From Oceanicola sp. (GTDB lineage Bacteria; Pseudomonadota; Alphaproteobacteria; Rhodobacterales; Rhodobacteraceae): a stretch of DNA of 64,000 nucleotides. The stretch is taken from positions 18,021 through 82,020 of the forward strand of contig JAKVBK010000012.1 of NCBI GenBank assembly GCA_022447275.1. Direction: 5' to 3'. This document shows positions 1 to 8,261 of the stretch, piece by piece. The translations under genes and the position numbers were made by a program. The notes below the pieces were generated by a model, which saw only the letters and a list, made by a program, of their open reading frames with translations, made no database searches and was not told the DNA's origin. The first letter of the stretch is position 1, and the number at the start of each line of letters is the position of its first letter.

Positions 1-1
1 A
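1..1. other. Window edge note
   Basis: The first base lies inside the aldehyde dehydrogenase; everything to the left of it, including a possible monooxygenase partner of the fused flavin reductase, is not visible. Confidence 0.9.
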
Positions 2-944
2 CGATCTGGCGGGTCTGTGCGATCATCTTTTCGAGGAATTCATCGGCGATATCCTCGTGCAGATAAAGCCGTGATCCCGCAACGCAGCTTTGACCTGTCG
101 CCCCGAAAATGCCTGCGATCGACGCATTGACCGCGCTTTCGATATTGGCGTCGTCAAAGACGATGAACGGGGATTTTCCACCCAATTCCAAGGACACTTC
201 CGCGAAATTGCGCTTCACATTCTCCAGCACATGCCGCGCGGCATTAGGCCCGCCCGTGAACGACACCCGTGCCACCAGCGGGTGCGCGGTCAGCGCCCGT
301 CCGCAGGGATCACCGTGCCCGGTCACGATGTTGACCACGCCCGCAGGAATGCCTGCTTCGGCCACCAGCTTGCCAAATTCCAGCATGGCCGCGCTGGCAT
401 GCTCGGACGCTTTGAGCACAACGGTGTTGCCTGCAGCCAAGGCAGGCCCGATTTTTACGGCAACGAGAAACAGTTGCGAGTTCCAAGGCACCACCGCAGC
501 GACAACCCCCAAGGGTTCGCGCTTGGTGAAAACGAACATGTCAGGCTTATCGATCGGCAGCGTTTCACCGCTGACCTTATCCGCGCAGCCTGCAAAAAAG
601 TGGAAGAACTCCGCGATATACTTGGCCTGCCAGCGGGTTTCCTTGAGCATCTTGCCGGTGTCGATTGACTCTGTCCGGCCCAGGCTTTCGGAATTTTCGG
701 CCAGCAGGTCCCCCAGCTTCCTGAGGCATTTGCCGCGCTCTGTTGGGGTCATCCGGGCCCACGGGCCCGTGCTGAAGGCCGTATGCGCCGCTTTGACGGC
801 ACGGTCGATGTCGCTTTCCGTGGCCTCTGGCACGCGGCTCCATACGGCGCCATCGGCCGGGTTTACGCTGTCAAAGATACCCCCGTCAGCCGCATCGACC
901 CAATCTCCGTCAATCAGCATCTGATAGTTGTTGATCTCCACCAT
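1..944 (-). CDS. Aldehyde dehydrogenase family protein, C-terminus beyond the window edge
   Basis: NAD(P)-dependent oxidation of an aldehyde to the acid. The visible 314 residues are the N-terminal two thirds of a roughly 490-residue ALDH. The cofactor-binding region includes VVPWNSQ, followed by FTGG, ELGGKSP (general base Glu about 253) and GQSCVAGS (catalytic Cys about 287). The 34-residue Glu-Cys spacing is that of classical ALDHs. The start is the ATG at 944; the next gene lies divergently 142 bp away. The reading frame stays open to base 1, so this is an edge truncation and not a pseudogene. The substrate is unknown. It lies back-to-back with a catabolic gene run and may oxidise an aldehyde made there, which is inference. 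Confidence 0.93.
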   Translation of the reverse strand, partial: MVEINNYQMLIDGDWVDAADGGIFDSVNPADGAVWSRVPEATESDIDRAVKAAHTAFSTGPWARMTPTERGKCLRKLGDLLAENSESLGRTESIDTGKMLKETRWQAKYIAEFFHFFAGCADKVSGETLPIDKPDMFVFTKREPLGVVAAVVPWNSQLFLVAVKIGPALAAGNTVVLKASEHASAAMLEFGKLVAEAGIPAGVVNIVTGHGDPCGRALTAHPLVARVSFTGGPNAARHVLENVKRNFAEVSLELGGKSPFIVFDDANIESAVNASIAGIFGATGQSCVAGSRLYLHEDIADEFLEKMIAQTRQI

Positions 945-1086
945 GACGCGTCTCTCCCCACATGTCTGACTTCCATTCAATGCGGCTTTCTCGACGCGGC
1001 CTTCACAAAATACGACAGAGCCTGTCGAAAAATCCGAGTCTCTTTCCCGAGCCGAGGGGCAGGCTGGTGCGAAGGGAGGCCAAAAC

Positions 1087-1488
1087 ATGGGTGACAGAAA
1101 ACAAGTAATCGGGCCCCCGCTGGAAATTGGCGGGCGGGTTTTGTCCCTATCCAGGGCCATTCGTGCGGGGGATTTCGTGTTTCTGACAGGGCAGATTCCC
1201 ATGCGCGATGGGGTGCCCATGACGGATGGCACCATAGAAGAACAGACCCGCGCTGTGCTTGATGACATCACCGCAACTCTGGCTGAGGCCGGTTGCACGC
1301 GCGATGATGTGGTCAAAGCCATGGTCTGGCTGCGCGAGCGCAGTGACTTCCCGGGGTTCAACGCCGTCTATGGTGACTATTTTCCCGAGGCGCCGCCCAC
1401 ACGCTCCGCCGTTGTCAGCGATCTTTTGGTCGATGCGCGCGTGGAAGTTGAAGTGGTGGCGTACCGCCCATTGGAAAGCTCCAGTTGA
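1087..1488 (+). CDS. RidA/YjgF/Rut family protein
   Basis: 133 residues, the usual length for the trimeric RidA fold, whose archetype hydrolyses reactive enamines and imines. The conserved C-terminal signature PPTRSAV carries the substrate-carboxylate-binding Arg, and the chain ends in the usual strand VEVEVVAYRP. The preceding GGAGGCCAAAAC gives a ribosome site for the ATG. It is first in a same-strand run, and its stop codon shares one base with the start of the following alpha/beta hydrolase (TGATG), so translation is probably coupled. RidA next to a hydrolase and a flavin reductase recalls rutC-rutD-rutF of pyrimidine degradation, but no rutA or rutB is present. The exact substrate is not known. 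Confidence 0.88.
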   Translation: MGDRKQVIGPPLEIGGRVLSLSRAIRAGDFVFLTGQIPMRDGVPMTDGTIEEQTRAVLDDITATLAEAGCTRDDVVKAMVWLRERSDFPGFNAVYGDYFPEAPPTRSAVVSDLLVDARVEVEVVAYRPLESSS

Positions 1489-2288
1489 TGCCCAGCGCGC
1501 CAGACGGAACGCGCTTTGCACTGGACGGGCCAGACGGGGCACCGGTGGTGGTGATGGTGCACGGGTTGGGGCTGAACCGGGCCTGCTGGCAATGGACGAT
1601 CCCTGCACTGTCCGACACGTACCGCGTCCTGACCTATGACCTGTACGGACACGGGCAAAGCGCCCCACCGCCACAGACCCCCAGCCTGTCCCTGTTTTCG
1701 CAGCAATTGGGGCAACTGATGGATCACTGCGCAATCGAGAGCGCCGCCATTGCCGGGTTTTCGCTCGGCGGGATGATTGCCCGTCGCTTTGCCCAGGACA
1801 TGCCAGAGCGGGCCACTGCGCTGATGATCCTGCACTCGCCGCATAAACGCACAGCACAGGCGCAGGCGGCGATCCTGAAACGGGTCGCGCAGGCCCGCAG
1901 CGAGGGCCCGCAAGCGACGGTGGAAGCGGCCTTGGAGCGTTGGTTCACAGAGGATTTCCGCCAAGCCAACCCAGACGTCATGGACAGCGTGCGCAGTTGG
2001 GTAATGGCCAACGATCCAGCCATTTACCACACGATCTACCAAGTCTTGGCCGATGGAATTGATGAGATCACGGCCCCCACGCCCCCCATCACCTGCCCTA
2101 CTCTGGTGGTGACCGGTGACGAGGATTTTGGCAACGGCCCAGAGATGACACAGGCCATCGCCGATGAAATCCCCGGCGCCAGCACATCCATCCTGCCGGG
2201 GCTGAGACATATGGCACTGGCCGAAAACCCGCCGGCCATGAACATGCTGCTACGCGGTTTTCTCGATGATCGGGAGCGCGCCCCATGA
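1488..2288 (+). CDS. Alpha/beta-fold hydrolase
   Basis: 266 residues of the alpha/beta hydrolase fold, near 3-oxoadipate enol-lactonase and RutD-type proteins. The oxyanion region is HGLGLN, the nucleophile elbow is GFSLGG (Ser about 92), the acid lies in VTGDED (Asp about 211), and the base in GLRHMAL (His about 241), so the triad is complete. I chose the ATG at 1488, which overlaps the upstream stop by one base; a TTG directly before it is also possible. The last four bases overlap the start of the CoA-transferase fusion (ATGA). This tight packing shows that the three genes form one transcription unit. It probably cleaves an ester, lactone or amide intermediate of the pathway. Confidence 0.88.
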   Translation: MPSAPDGTRFALDGPDGAPVVVMVHGLGLNRACWQWTIPALSDTYRVLTYDLYGHGQSAPPPQTPSLSLFSQQLGQLMDHCAIESAAIAGFSLGGMIARRFAQDMPERATALMILHSPHKRTAQAQAAILKRVAQARSEGPQATVEAALERWFTEDFRQANPDVMDSVRSWVMANDPAIYHTIYQVLADGIDEITAPTPPITCPTLVVTGDEDFGNGPEMTQAIADEIPGASTSILPGLRHMALAENPPAMNMLLRGFLDDRERAP

Positions 2289-4393
2289 GCACTGAAATTC
2301 TGAAAGGCCTGCGCGTGCTGGATCTCAGCCGGATGTTGTCGGGCCCCTATTGCACCATGCACCTGGCCGATCACGGCGCCGAGGTGATCAAGATCGAAAG
2401 CATGGCGGGCGATACAAGCCGCGGCAACGGCCCTTTCCGCGCCGATGATCCAAACCACGATTGGGCGGGCTATTTTGTCAGCCTCAATCGCGGCAAGAAA
2501 AGTGTGCAGCTCGATCTGAAAACCGCGGACGGGCGTGCAGATTTTCGCAAGCTGGCGGCAACAGCGGATGTGATCGTCGAGAATTTCCGTCCGGGCGTCA
2601 TGGAGCGGCTGGGCCTCTCCTATGAGGTGCTGGCCGAAGAAAACCCCCGTCTCGTCTATGCCGCGATCCGTGGTTTTGGCGATCCGCGCTCCGGCACCAG
2701 CCCCTATGCGAACTGGCCCTCCTATGACGTGGTGGCCCAAGCCATGGGCGGCTTGATGTCGATCACGGGCCCAGACGCGGACACCCCCACCAAGACCGGG
2801 CCCGGTGTGGGCGATATATTCACCGGCATGATGATGGCCTTTGGCATCATGGCCGCCCTGCGCGAGGCAGAAGCCACTGGCAAAGGGCAATTCGTCGACG
2901 TGGCAATGTACGATGCGATGATATCGCTTTGTGAACGCATGGTTTACCTGCACGACATAACCGGGCACGCGCCCGGACCGGAGGGCAACGGCCATCCGTT
3001 TCTGAGCCCCTTCGGCCTGTATCCGGCAAAAGATGGTCACATCGCCCTCGGCATCGTCGATGACAGCTTCTGGCACACCCTTGCGCAGTTGATGGGCATG
3101 CCGTCGCTCGGGGAGGATGCCCGCTTTGCCACCCGTGCAGCCCGTGCCAGCAATGCCGCCCAAGTCAACCAGATCGTGCGAGACTGGACCAGCCGCCATA
3201 CCAAAGCAGAACTCAGCAGCATTTTGGGCGGTCACGTGCCGTTTGGTCCGCTCAACACCATGGCAGATATCGCCACAGACCCCCATGTGGCGCGCCGCGG
3301 GATGCTGGCCACGCTGCAACACTCGGATCATAGCGTGCCCCCCTGGACAGTTGCAGCCAACCCCCTGCGGTTCGGGCGACATGGCCAGGGTGCCCTGCAG
3401 CCACCGCCTGCCTTGGGCGCCGACAATGACATGCTGTCAGGCCTTGCGCAGCCCGCCCTGGCAGACAAGGCCGCCCGCACCGCCCTGCGTGATGCCTTCG
3501 GGCGCTTTGCAACCGGGGTCACGGTGGTGACAACCCGCCAGCCCGATGGCACACCGCGCGGCTTCACGGCGAATTCCTTCACGTCTGTCTCGCTTGATCC
3601 GCCGCTGCTGCTGGTCTGCATCGGCAAAACCGCCCTGTCCTGCGACAGCTTCGCCCGGGCAGAGCATTTCGCAGTCAATATTCTGGCGGACACCCAAAAG
3701 GACGTCTCGGGCCTCTTTGCCTCACAATCCCCTGAGAAATTCGACATCGCGAACTGGCACCCAGATGCACGCACCATGCCGTTGATCGACGGCGCTTTGG
3801 CGCATTTCAGCTGTGCGCGCCACAGGTTGGTGGATGCCGGTGATCATCTGATCTTGATCGGTGAAGTCGAGGGGTTCGATACGCAAGAGGGGCAGCCACT
3901 TGGCTATTATCGCGGCGCCTATTTCGACATAGGCCTTGATCGCGCCATGACAGAGGCCGCCACCACAGGCGGCGTCACGGTGGGTGCCGTTCTGGCCAGG
4001 GGCGATCAGATCCTGCTCTGCGCAGACGCAACCGGCGCCGTCACCGTGCCTGTCGCACCCTGCGAGGCCAACTCCGCCGATGGGATGATCCATGACCTGT
4101 CACGGCAGGGCCTGAGTGCCGAGTTGGCGCATCCCTATGCAGTGTACCAGATCTCTCACAGCAACGTGCAGCGGATCGTCTATCACGGCAGCGTCCAGGG
4201 GCAGGCACCCGCCGGGATGCGGTATTTTGACATTGGCGATCTGCCACTCGACCGCGTCAGCGATGACGCCGAACGCTCCATGCTGCGCCGCTATGCCCTT
4301 GAGAACAGTCATGGTGCGTTCGGGTTCTACCATGGAACGGACGTCGAAGGCGTTGTTCACACCCGCGACGGGCACCACAGCTATCACGTCTGA
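2285..4393 (+). CDS. CaiB/BaiF CoA-transferase fused to flavin reductase and a Nudix-like C-terminal domain
   Basis: 702 residues with three parts. Residues 1-385 are a full-length family III CoA-transferase: LSGPYCTM near the start, NRGKKSV, ENFRPGV, and MYDAM whose Asp (about 210) matches the catalytic Asp of formyl-CoA transferase. After a short linker, residues 400-550 form an HpaC/RutF-type flavin reductase (FGRFATGVTVVTT, FTANSFTSVSLDPPL, AVNILA, YYRGAY), which reduces FMN or FAD for a separate monooxygenase. Residues 555-702 resemble a degenerate Nudix fold (VGAVLARGDQILL) without a Nudix box. The frame is continuous through both junctions and all domains look intact. The two catalytic activities are usually separate proteins. 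The partner monooxygenase is not in the window. Combined function is unproven. Confidence 0.88.
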   Translation: MSTEILKGLRVLDLSRMLSGPYCTMHLADHGAEVIKIESMAGDTSRGNGPFRADDPNHDWAGYFVSLNRGKKSVQLDLKTADGRADFRKLAATADVIVENFRPGVMERLGLSYEVLAEENPRLVYAAIRGFGDPRSGTSPYANWPSYDVVAQAMGGLMSITGPDADTPTKTGPGVGDIFTGMMMAFGIMAALREAEATGKGQFVDVAMYDAMISLCERMVYLHDITGHAPGPEGNGHPFLSPFGLYPAKDGHIALGIVDDSFWHTLAQLMGMPSLGEDARFATRAARASNAAQVNQIVRDWTSRHTKAELSSILGGHVPFGPLNTMADIATDPHVARRGMLATLQHSDHSVPPWTVAANPLRFGRHGQGALQPPPALGADNDMLSGLAQPALADKAARTALRDAFGRFATGVTVVTTRQPDGTPRGFTANSFTSVSLDPPLLLVCIGKTALSCDSFARAEHFAVNILADTQKDVSGLFASQSPEKFDIANWHPDARTMPLIDGALAHFSCARHRLVDAGDHLILIGEVEGFDTQEGQPLGYYRGAYFDIGLDRAMTEAATTGGVTVGAVLARGDQILLCADATGAVTVPVAPCEANSADGMIHDLSRQGLSAELAHPYAVYQISHSNVQRIVYHGSVQGQAPAGMRYFDIGDLPLDRVSDDAERSMLRRYALENSHGAFGFYHGTDVEGVVHTRDGHHSYHV

Positions 4394-4405
4394 CTGGAGA
4401 AAGAG

Positions 4406-5008
4406 ATGATCCCAGAGCTACGCAAAGTCGTCACCTTTGATGAAGACATCCACAGCGAAGGGGGGCGGGCGTCCGAGCCGGTGCTGCGCATGATTGGGGT
4501 GGCCGCGGTGGTGAAAAACCCCTGGGCTGGGAAAGGCTTTGTCGAAGACCTGTCACCCGAGATACAGCGCATGGCGCCGGTTCTGGGCGAAATGTTGACC
4601 AATCGGCTGATCGCACTGGCCGGATCAGGCGATGCGATCGAAGCCTATGGGAAGGCCTGCATCGCGGGTACAAGCTGCGAAGTGGAGCATGCCTCCGCCC
4701 TGATCCACACATTGCAATATGGCAATTTCTACCGCGAAGCTGTCGGGGCCAAAAGCTATTTGGGGTTCACCAACACGCGCGGGCCGGCCAACACCCAGAT
4801 CCAGATCCCGCTCATGGACAAACACGATACCGGGCGGCGGTCCCATTATCTGACGGTTCAGTTTTCGATCTATGACGCGCCGGATGTGGATGAGTTGGTT
4901 GTCGCCTTGGGGGCCGCCACGCGCGGACGTCCTCATCATCGCATTGGAGACCGCTATTCGGACCTCGCCGCCCTCGGACGGGACGTGGAAAACCCGGCAG
5001 ACGTCTAG
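4406..5008 (+). CDS. Amino acid synthesis family protein (DUF1185)
   Basis: 200 residues matching the DUF1185 family, named amino acid synthesis protein although its reaction is not established. Recognisable family stretches include KNPWAGKG near residue 38, GKACIAGTSCEVEHASALIH in the middle, and HYLTVQFSIYDAPDVDE near the C-terminus. A GAGAAAGAG ribosome site precedes the ATG, 12 bases after the stop of the fusion gene, so it belongs to the same transcript. In other proteobacteria this family tends to accompany flavin-dependent oxidoreductases and hydrolases in catabolic clusters (from memory), which agrees with the neighbours here. I would not assign an amino-acid biosynthetic role from the name. 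Confidence 0.82.
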   Translation: MIPELRKVVTFDEDIHSEGGRASEPVLRMIGVAAVVKNPWAGKGFVEDLSPEIQRMAPVLGEMLTNRLIALAGSGDAIEAYGKACIAGTSCEVEHASALIHTLQYGNFYREAVGAKSYLGFTNTRGPANTQIQIPLMDKHDTGRRSHYLTVQFSIYDAPDVDELVVALGAATRGRPHHRIGDRYSDLAALGRDVENPADV

Positions 5009-5269
5009 GGGCAGGTTTTTTTGCTGGTTGCACGTGCGGCCAACCGCGCCGCTGCGGTCGCTTAGAACACGATACAGCCCGCGTTGGCCAACGCTTCGCG
5101 GTCTGACGCGGCCGCTGAGTGCTTGCCCCTTAAGGCGTCTGCTCAGCCCAGTATTTCTTGCCGGTTTGGCGTTTGCTGCTACTGATAGAACTGTCCGAAG
5201 GCACTTTCCCCCGGGAAGGGAGAACCAGAATAACGCGGGCTGGCTCCGCAAAGATCTGAAAGGTCGGGT

Positions 5270-5872
5270 ATGAAAGTCTACTATGCACCACAGTCGCGCG
5301 CCGTGCGCACCGTCTGGCTGTTGGAAGAAATCGGCCAGCCCTACACGCTGGAAAAATTCCAACTGGGCCAGAAGGAAATGCGCGGCCCCGAATACACCCG
5401 CATCAATCCCAATGGCCGCGTGCCCACGCTGGTGGATGGTGATGTGACCCTCAGCGAAAGCACGGCAATCGCGCAATATCTGGCAGCGAAATATGCCCCA
5501 GCCCTTGCGCCGGGCCCGCAGGAAGCCAACTTCGCTGAATTCCTGCAATGGCTGCACTATGCCGAGGGCATGATCATGCCGCCGATTAACAACTACGTTG
5601 TTGAAACCATCCTCCTGCCACCAGATCGCCGCAACGAAGAGATCGCCATGCGGGCGCTGAAGCTGCTCAACCGCACGCTCAGCGCTGCCGAGCAGCACAT
5701 GGAGGGGCGTGACTTCCTGTCAGGCGGCTTCACGATTGCCGACACGATCACAGGCCATGCCGTCATCATGGCGCGGCGCCTTGGGGCAGATTTCAGCCCC
5801 CTGCCCAATCTGTCATCCTACGCGGATCGGCTGGAGGCGCGGCCCGCCTTCAAAGCAGCAGAAGACGTCTAG
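5270..5872 (+). CDS. Glutathione S-transferase family protein
   Basis: 200 residues with the two GST domains. The thioredoxin-like N-terminal domain starts KVYYAPQSRAVR, with a Ser in the usual activating position, and has the glutathione-binding run NGRVPTLVDGD followed by SES. The helical C-terminal domain contains SGGFTIADTI, the conserved N-capping box of GSTs. The ATG at 5270 follows a GGTCGGGT stretch; the 261 bases upstream hold no credible gene. Only 14 bases separate its stop from the SDR start, so both are probably co-transcribed. A role in glutathione conjugation or isomerisation within the local catabolic pathway is inference. Confidence 0.87.
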   Translation: MKVYYAPQSRAVRTVWLLEEIGQPYTLEKFQLGQKEMRGPEYTRINPNGRVPTLVDGDVTLSESTAIAQYLAAKYAPALAPGPQEANFAEFLQWLHYAEGMIMPPINNYVVETILLPPDRRNEEIAMRALKLLNRTLSAAEQHMEGRDFLSGGFTIADTITGHAVIMARRLGADFSPLPNLSSYADRLEARPAFKAAEDV

Positions 5873-5886
5873 GGAAGGGTGTGGCC

Positions 5887-6624
5887 ATGACATCCAAGCC
5901 CATCTGCCTGATCATCGGCGCCGGAGACTATATCGGTGCAGCCATCGCGAAACGCTTTGCCAAGGGCGGCTTTCATGTGGTGATGGGGCGGCGCCGTGGC
6001 GAAAAGCTCGCGCCCCTGATCGAAGAGATCGAAGCCGCCGGTGGCAGCGCCCAGGGCTTCACCTGGGATGCGCGCAAGGAAGACACGGCCATCAAGAACT
6101 TCGCCCTTGTAGAGAACCAGATCGGCCCGATTGACATTTGCGTCTTCAACGTTGGCGGCAATGTGCGCTTCCCCATTCTCGACACCACCGAGCGGGTCTT
6201 TCGCAAAGTGTGGGAGATGTGTGCCTACGGCGCCTTTTTGTCCGGGCGTGAAGCCGCAAAATACATGGTTGAACGGCAAAAAGGTTCGATCTTTTTCACG
6301 GGCGCCACCGCATCAGTTAGAGGCAGTTCCGGCTATGCGGCCTTTGCGTCAGGCAAGTTCGCCCTGCGCGGGCTGGCACAATCCATGGCGCGCGAGCTGG
6401 GGCCGAAAAACATCCATGTCGCCCATCTCGTCATTGATGCGGGCGTCGACACCGAATTCGTGCGCGATCGGCTGCGCCAAGCGGGCAAAGACCCCGAAAG
6501 CCTGCCTCCCGATACCCTGATGAACCCCGCCAGCATCGCCGAAGCCTATTGGGCCCTGCATCACCAACATCGCGATGGCTGGACACATGAGCTCGATATC
6601 CGCCCCTACGCCGAGCCATGGTGA
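5887..6624 (+). CDS. Short-chain dehydrogenase/reductase family protein lacking the catalytic Tyr
   Basis: 245 residues of Rossmann fold. The nucleotide site is GAGDYIGAAIAKRFA, a variant of the SDR glycine motif, with an NVGG in the place of the usual NNAG. At the active site the sequence reads SGYAAFASGKFALRG: aligned on the Lys, the position four residues earlier is Phe, so the classical YxxxK has become FxxxK. A Tyr does exist seven residues before the Lys but out of register. The ATG at 5887 is favoured because GAAGGG lies about eight bases before it; a GTG at 5881 is possible. Either this is a subfamily with altered chemistry or a non-redox role. Confidence 0.85.
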   Translation: MTSKPICLIIGAGDYIGAAIAKRFAKGGFHVVMGRRRGEKLAPLIEEIEAAGGSAQGFTWDARKEDTAIKNFALVENQIGPIDICVFNVGGNVRFPILDTTERVFRKVWEMCAYGAFLSGREAAKYMVERQKGSIFFTGATASVRGSSGYAAFASGKFALRGLAQSMARELGPKNIHVAHLVIDAGVDTEFVRDRLRQAGKDPESLPPDTLMNPASIAEAYWALHHQHRDGWTHELDIRPYAEPW

Positions 6625-6674
6625 CACGTGTTGCACCTCCATCTGCCGCGTGCCCCGCAGCAGGAAGGCCTTGA

Positions 6675-7589
6675 ATGCTTGAGCCGCTCTTAAATGGCGT
6701 CCTGCCGGTCTTTGGCATCGGTGCCGTGGGTTACTTCTTCGGCCGGCGCGGCGCCTTTGATTTCAACATGGCCATGACGCTGAACAAGTTCGTCATGTTT
6801 GTCGCTGTGCCTGCACTTGGCTTTCAGTTGCTGGCCAATGCGCCGCTGGAAGAGTTCAACCTGCCCATGCTGGCCGGATACTTCTTCACCGAGTTGGTGA
6901 TGTTCACCATCGGATTTCTGATTGCCCGGCGCCTCTTTAAAACAGACGTGATGGAAGCCGCGCTACTCGGGTTGGTCATCGCTCTGACCAACCACATCCT
7001 GTTCATATTGCCGATCTCAACCACCCTGTTTGGCGAGGCCGCAGTGACGCCGATTGTCGCCATCATTTCGATGGATGGCCTGTTGCTGTTCAGCGGCTCG
7101 CTCATCCTGATGGACGTGTTGGCAAGCAAAGGCGCATCTCCGGGCCAAATGCTCGGCAAGATCGCACGCAATCCCCCCTTGGTGGCCCTGGCGCTCGGGC
7201 TGGCGGCGGGCCTATCGGGCTTTTCTGCGCCCAAAGGGCTGGACGTTTTCCTGAACTTGCTGAGTGCCACGGCTTCGCCCGTCTTGCTCTTTGCTCTGGG
7301 CGTGATTTTGAGCCAGAAATCGCGCGTAGCTCAGCCGATGCTGCCGGTGGCGCTGACGGGAGTAAAACTTTTCGTACATCCAATGCTGGCCTGGATCATC
7401 TTCGCCGGCGTCTTGCAGCTGCCCCCCGAAGTGCGCAACCCGGCCATGATGGTTGCAGCGGCACCCTGCGGTGTGGTGGCTTTCATGTTGGCGCTGAACT
7501 ACGGCGTGCGGGTCGAGGCCATTGCCCGCGCGATCCTGTATTCTTCGATTGGCTCTTTGCTAACCGTTTCTTTGGCAGCGTCGCTCTAG
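6675..7589 (+). CDS. AEC family (auxin efflux carrier-like) transporter
   Basis: 304 residues, highly hydrophobic, with about ten membrane segments arranged as two halves, typical of the bacterial AEC/MdcF family that moves organic acids such as malonate or malate. The N-terminus LNGVLPVFGIGAVGYFFGRRG and the second-half stretch GVKLFVHPMLAW are characteristic. The ATG at 6675 is preceded by AGGAAGG. It lies 50 bases after the SDR and on the same strand, so it could import the substrate, or export a product, of the upstream enzymes. The substrate cannot be told from the sequence. Confidence 0.85.
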   Translation: MLEPLLNGVLPVFGIGAVGYFFGRRGAFDFNMAMTLNKFVMFVAVPALGFQLLANAPLEEFNLPMLAGYFFTELVMFTIGFLIARRLFKTDVMEAALLGLVIALTNHILFILPISTTLFGEAAVTPIVAIISMDGLLLFSGSLILMDVLASKGASPGQMLGKIARNPPLVALALGLAAGLSGFSAPKGLDVFLNLLSATASPVLLFALGVILSQKSRVAQPMLPVALTGVKLFVHPMLAWIIFAGVLQLPPEVRNPAMMVAAAPCGVVAFMLALNYGVRVEAIARAILYSSIGSLLTVSLAASL

Positions 7590-7620
7590 CGGGCTCACAT
7601 TTCACAGGCCGTTGGTGTGA

Positions 7621-7697
7621 TGGCGATCCCTCGAGGACTCGAACCCCGAACCTGCTGATTAGAAGTCAGCTGCTCTATCCAGTTGAGCTAAGGGACC
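7621..7697 (-). tRNA. tRNA-Arg (anticodon TCT)
   Basis: The minus strand folds as a complete cloverleaf: acceptor GGTCCCT paired with AGGGATC (one G-U), a D-arm starting GCTC, anticodon stem GCTGA/TCAGC with loop CTTCTAA, and T-arm CGGGG/CCTCG around the loop TTCGAGT. The anticodon TCT reads AGA/AGG codons, which are rare in this GC-rich genome. The CCA end is encoded (bases 7621-7623). The AEC gene ends 31 bases away and convergently. Confidence 0.97.
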
Positions 7698-7844
7698 GCT
7701 GGCGCTCTGATAGCAGGCCGTTGGCGGCGATCCAATCCAGTTTTGCACTGTCGTGCCGATATCGTTGCAAACCCTGCGCACAGACGCTGGATAGCCCCCC
7801 CGATGCACGCTAGGTTTTGCCCCAGCGGGCAAGGGAGAGCGCGG

Positions 7845-8258
7845 ATGAAGCTGGAATTCCATCACATCAATTTCGTATCCGAAGATGTGGACAGAATGCA
7901 TGATTTCTACACCAAGGTTTTGCAGCTGGATGACATGCCAGTGGCGCTGTTTCCGCGCACGGAAGCCTCCGATACCAGTGGCTTCTCGGGCAAGATTCGC
8001 TTTGCCACCGATGGCGGGATGCAGATGCATCTGGCAGAGCGCAATCTGAACGTGGCTTTTCACAACGGGCAGGTGATCAACCCGGTTGACCGCGGGCACA
8101 TTGCCTTTCGGACCGATGACCTGCCCGCCTTTCTCGCGATCTTGGAAGACAACGGAATTCCTTACTCGGACTATGGCACCGCCTTTGCAAAGGAATGGCA
8201 TCAGGTGTTTTTCATGGATCCGGAAGGCAATGTGATCGAAGTCCATGCGGAGGTGTAA
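7845..8258 (+). CDS. VOC family (glyoxalase/bleomycin resistance-like) protein
   Basis: 137 residues of one vicinal-oxygen-chelate unit made of two beta-alpha-beta3 modules. It begins EFHHINFVSEDVDRMHDFYTKVL, with the first metal-ligand-type His, contains GHIAFRTDDL at the start of the second module, and ends with DPEGNVIEVHAE, carrying the terminal metal-ligand Glu. The ATG at 7845 has AAGGGAGAG seven to fifteen bases ahead; an upstream in-frame extension lacks family similarity. The next gene starts four bases after its stop. The family covers lactoylglutathione lyases, dioxygenases and resistance proteins, and the specific reaction is unknown. Confidence 0.87.
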   Translation: MKLEFHHINFVSEDVDRMHDFYTKVLQLDDMPVALFPRTEASDTSGFSGKIRFATDGGMQMHLAERNLNVAFHNGQVINPVDRGHIAFRTDDLPAFLAILEDNGIPYSDYGTAFAKEWHQVFFMDPEGNVIEVHAEV

Positions 8259-8261
8259 GTG

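Noticed and set aside
109..924. Long plus-strand frame of about 271 codons at the left edge
   Set aside because: It is antisense to the aldehyde dehydrogenase, which has complete catalytic motifs; the plus-strand translation has none.
2036..3382. Minus-strand frame of 448 codons
   Set aside because: Shadow of the hydrolase and CoA-transferase genes, with Cys/His/Gly-rich composition and no family motif.
7621..7697. tRNA-Arg as an integration site for a mobile element
   Set aside because: No integrase, direct repeat of the tRNA end or composition change was seen on either side.
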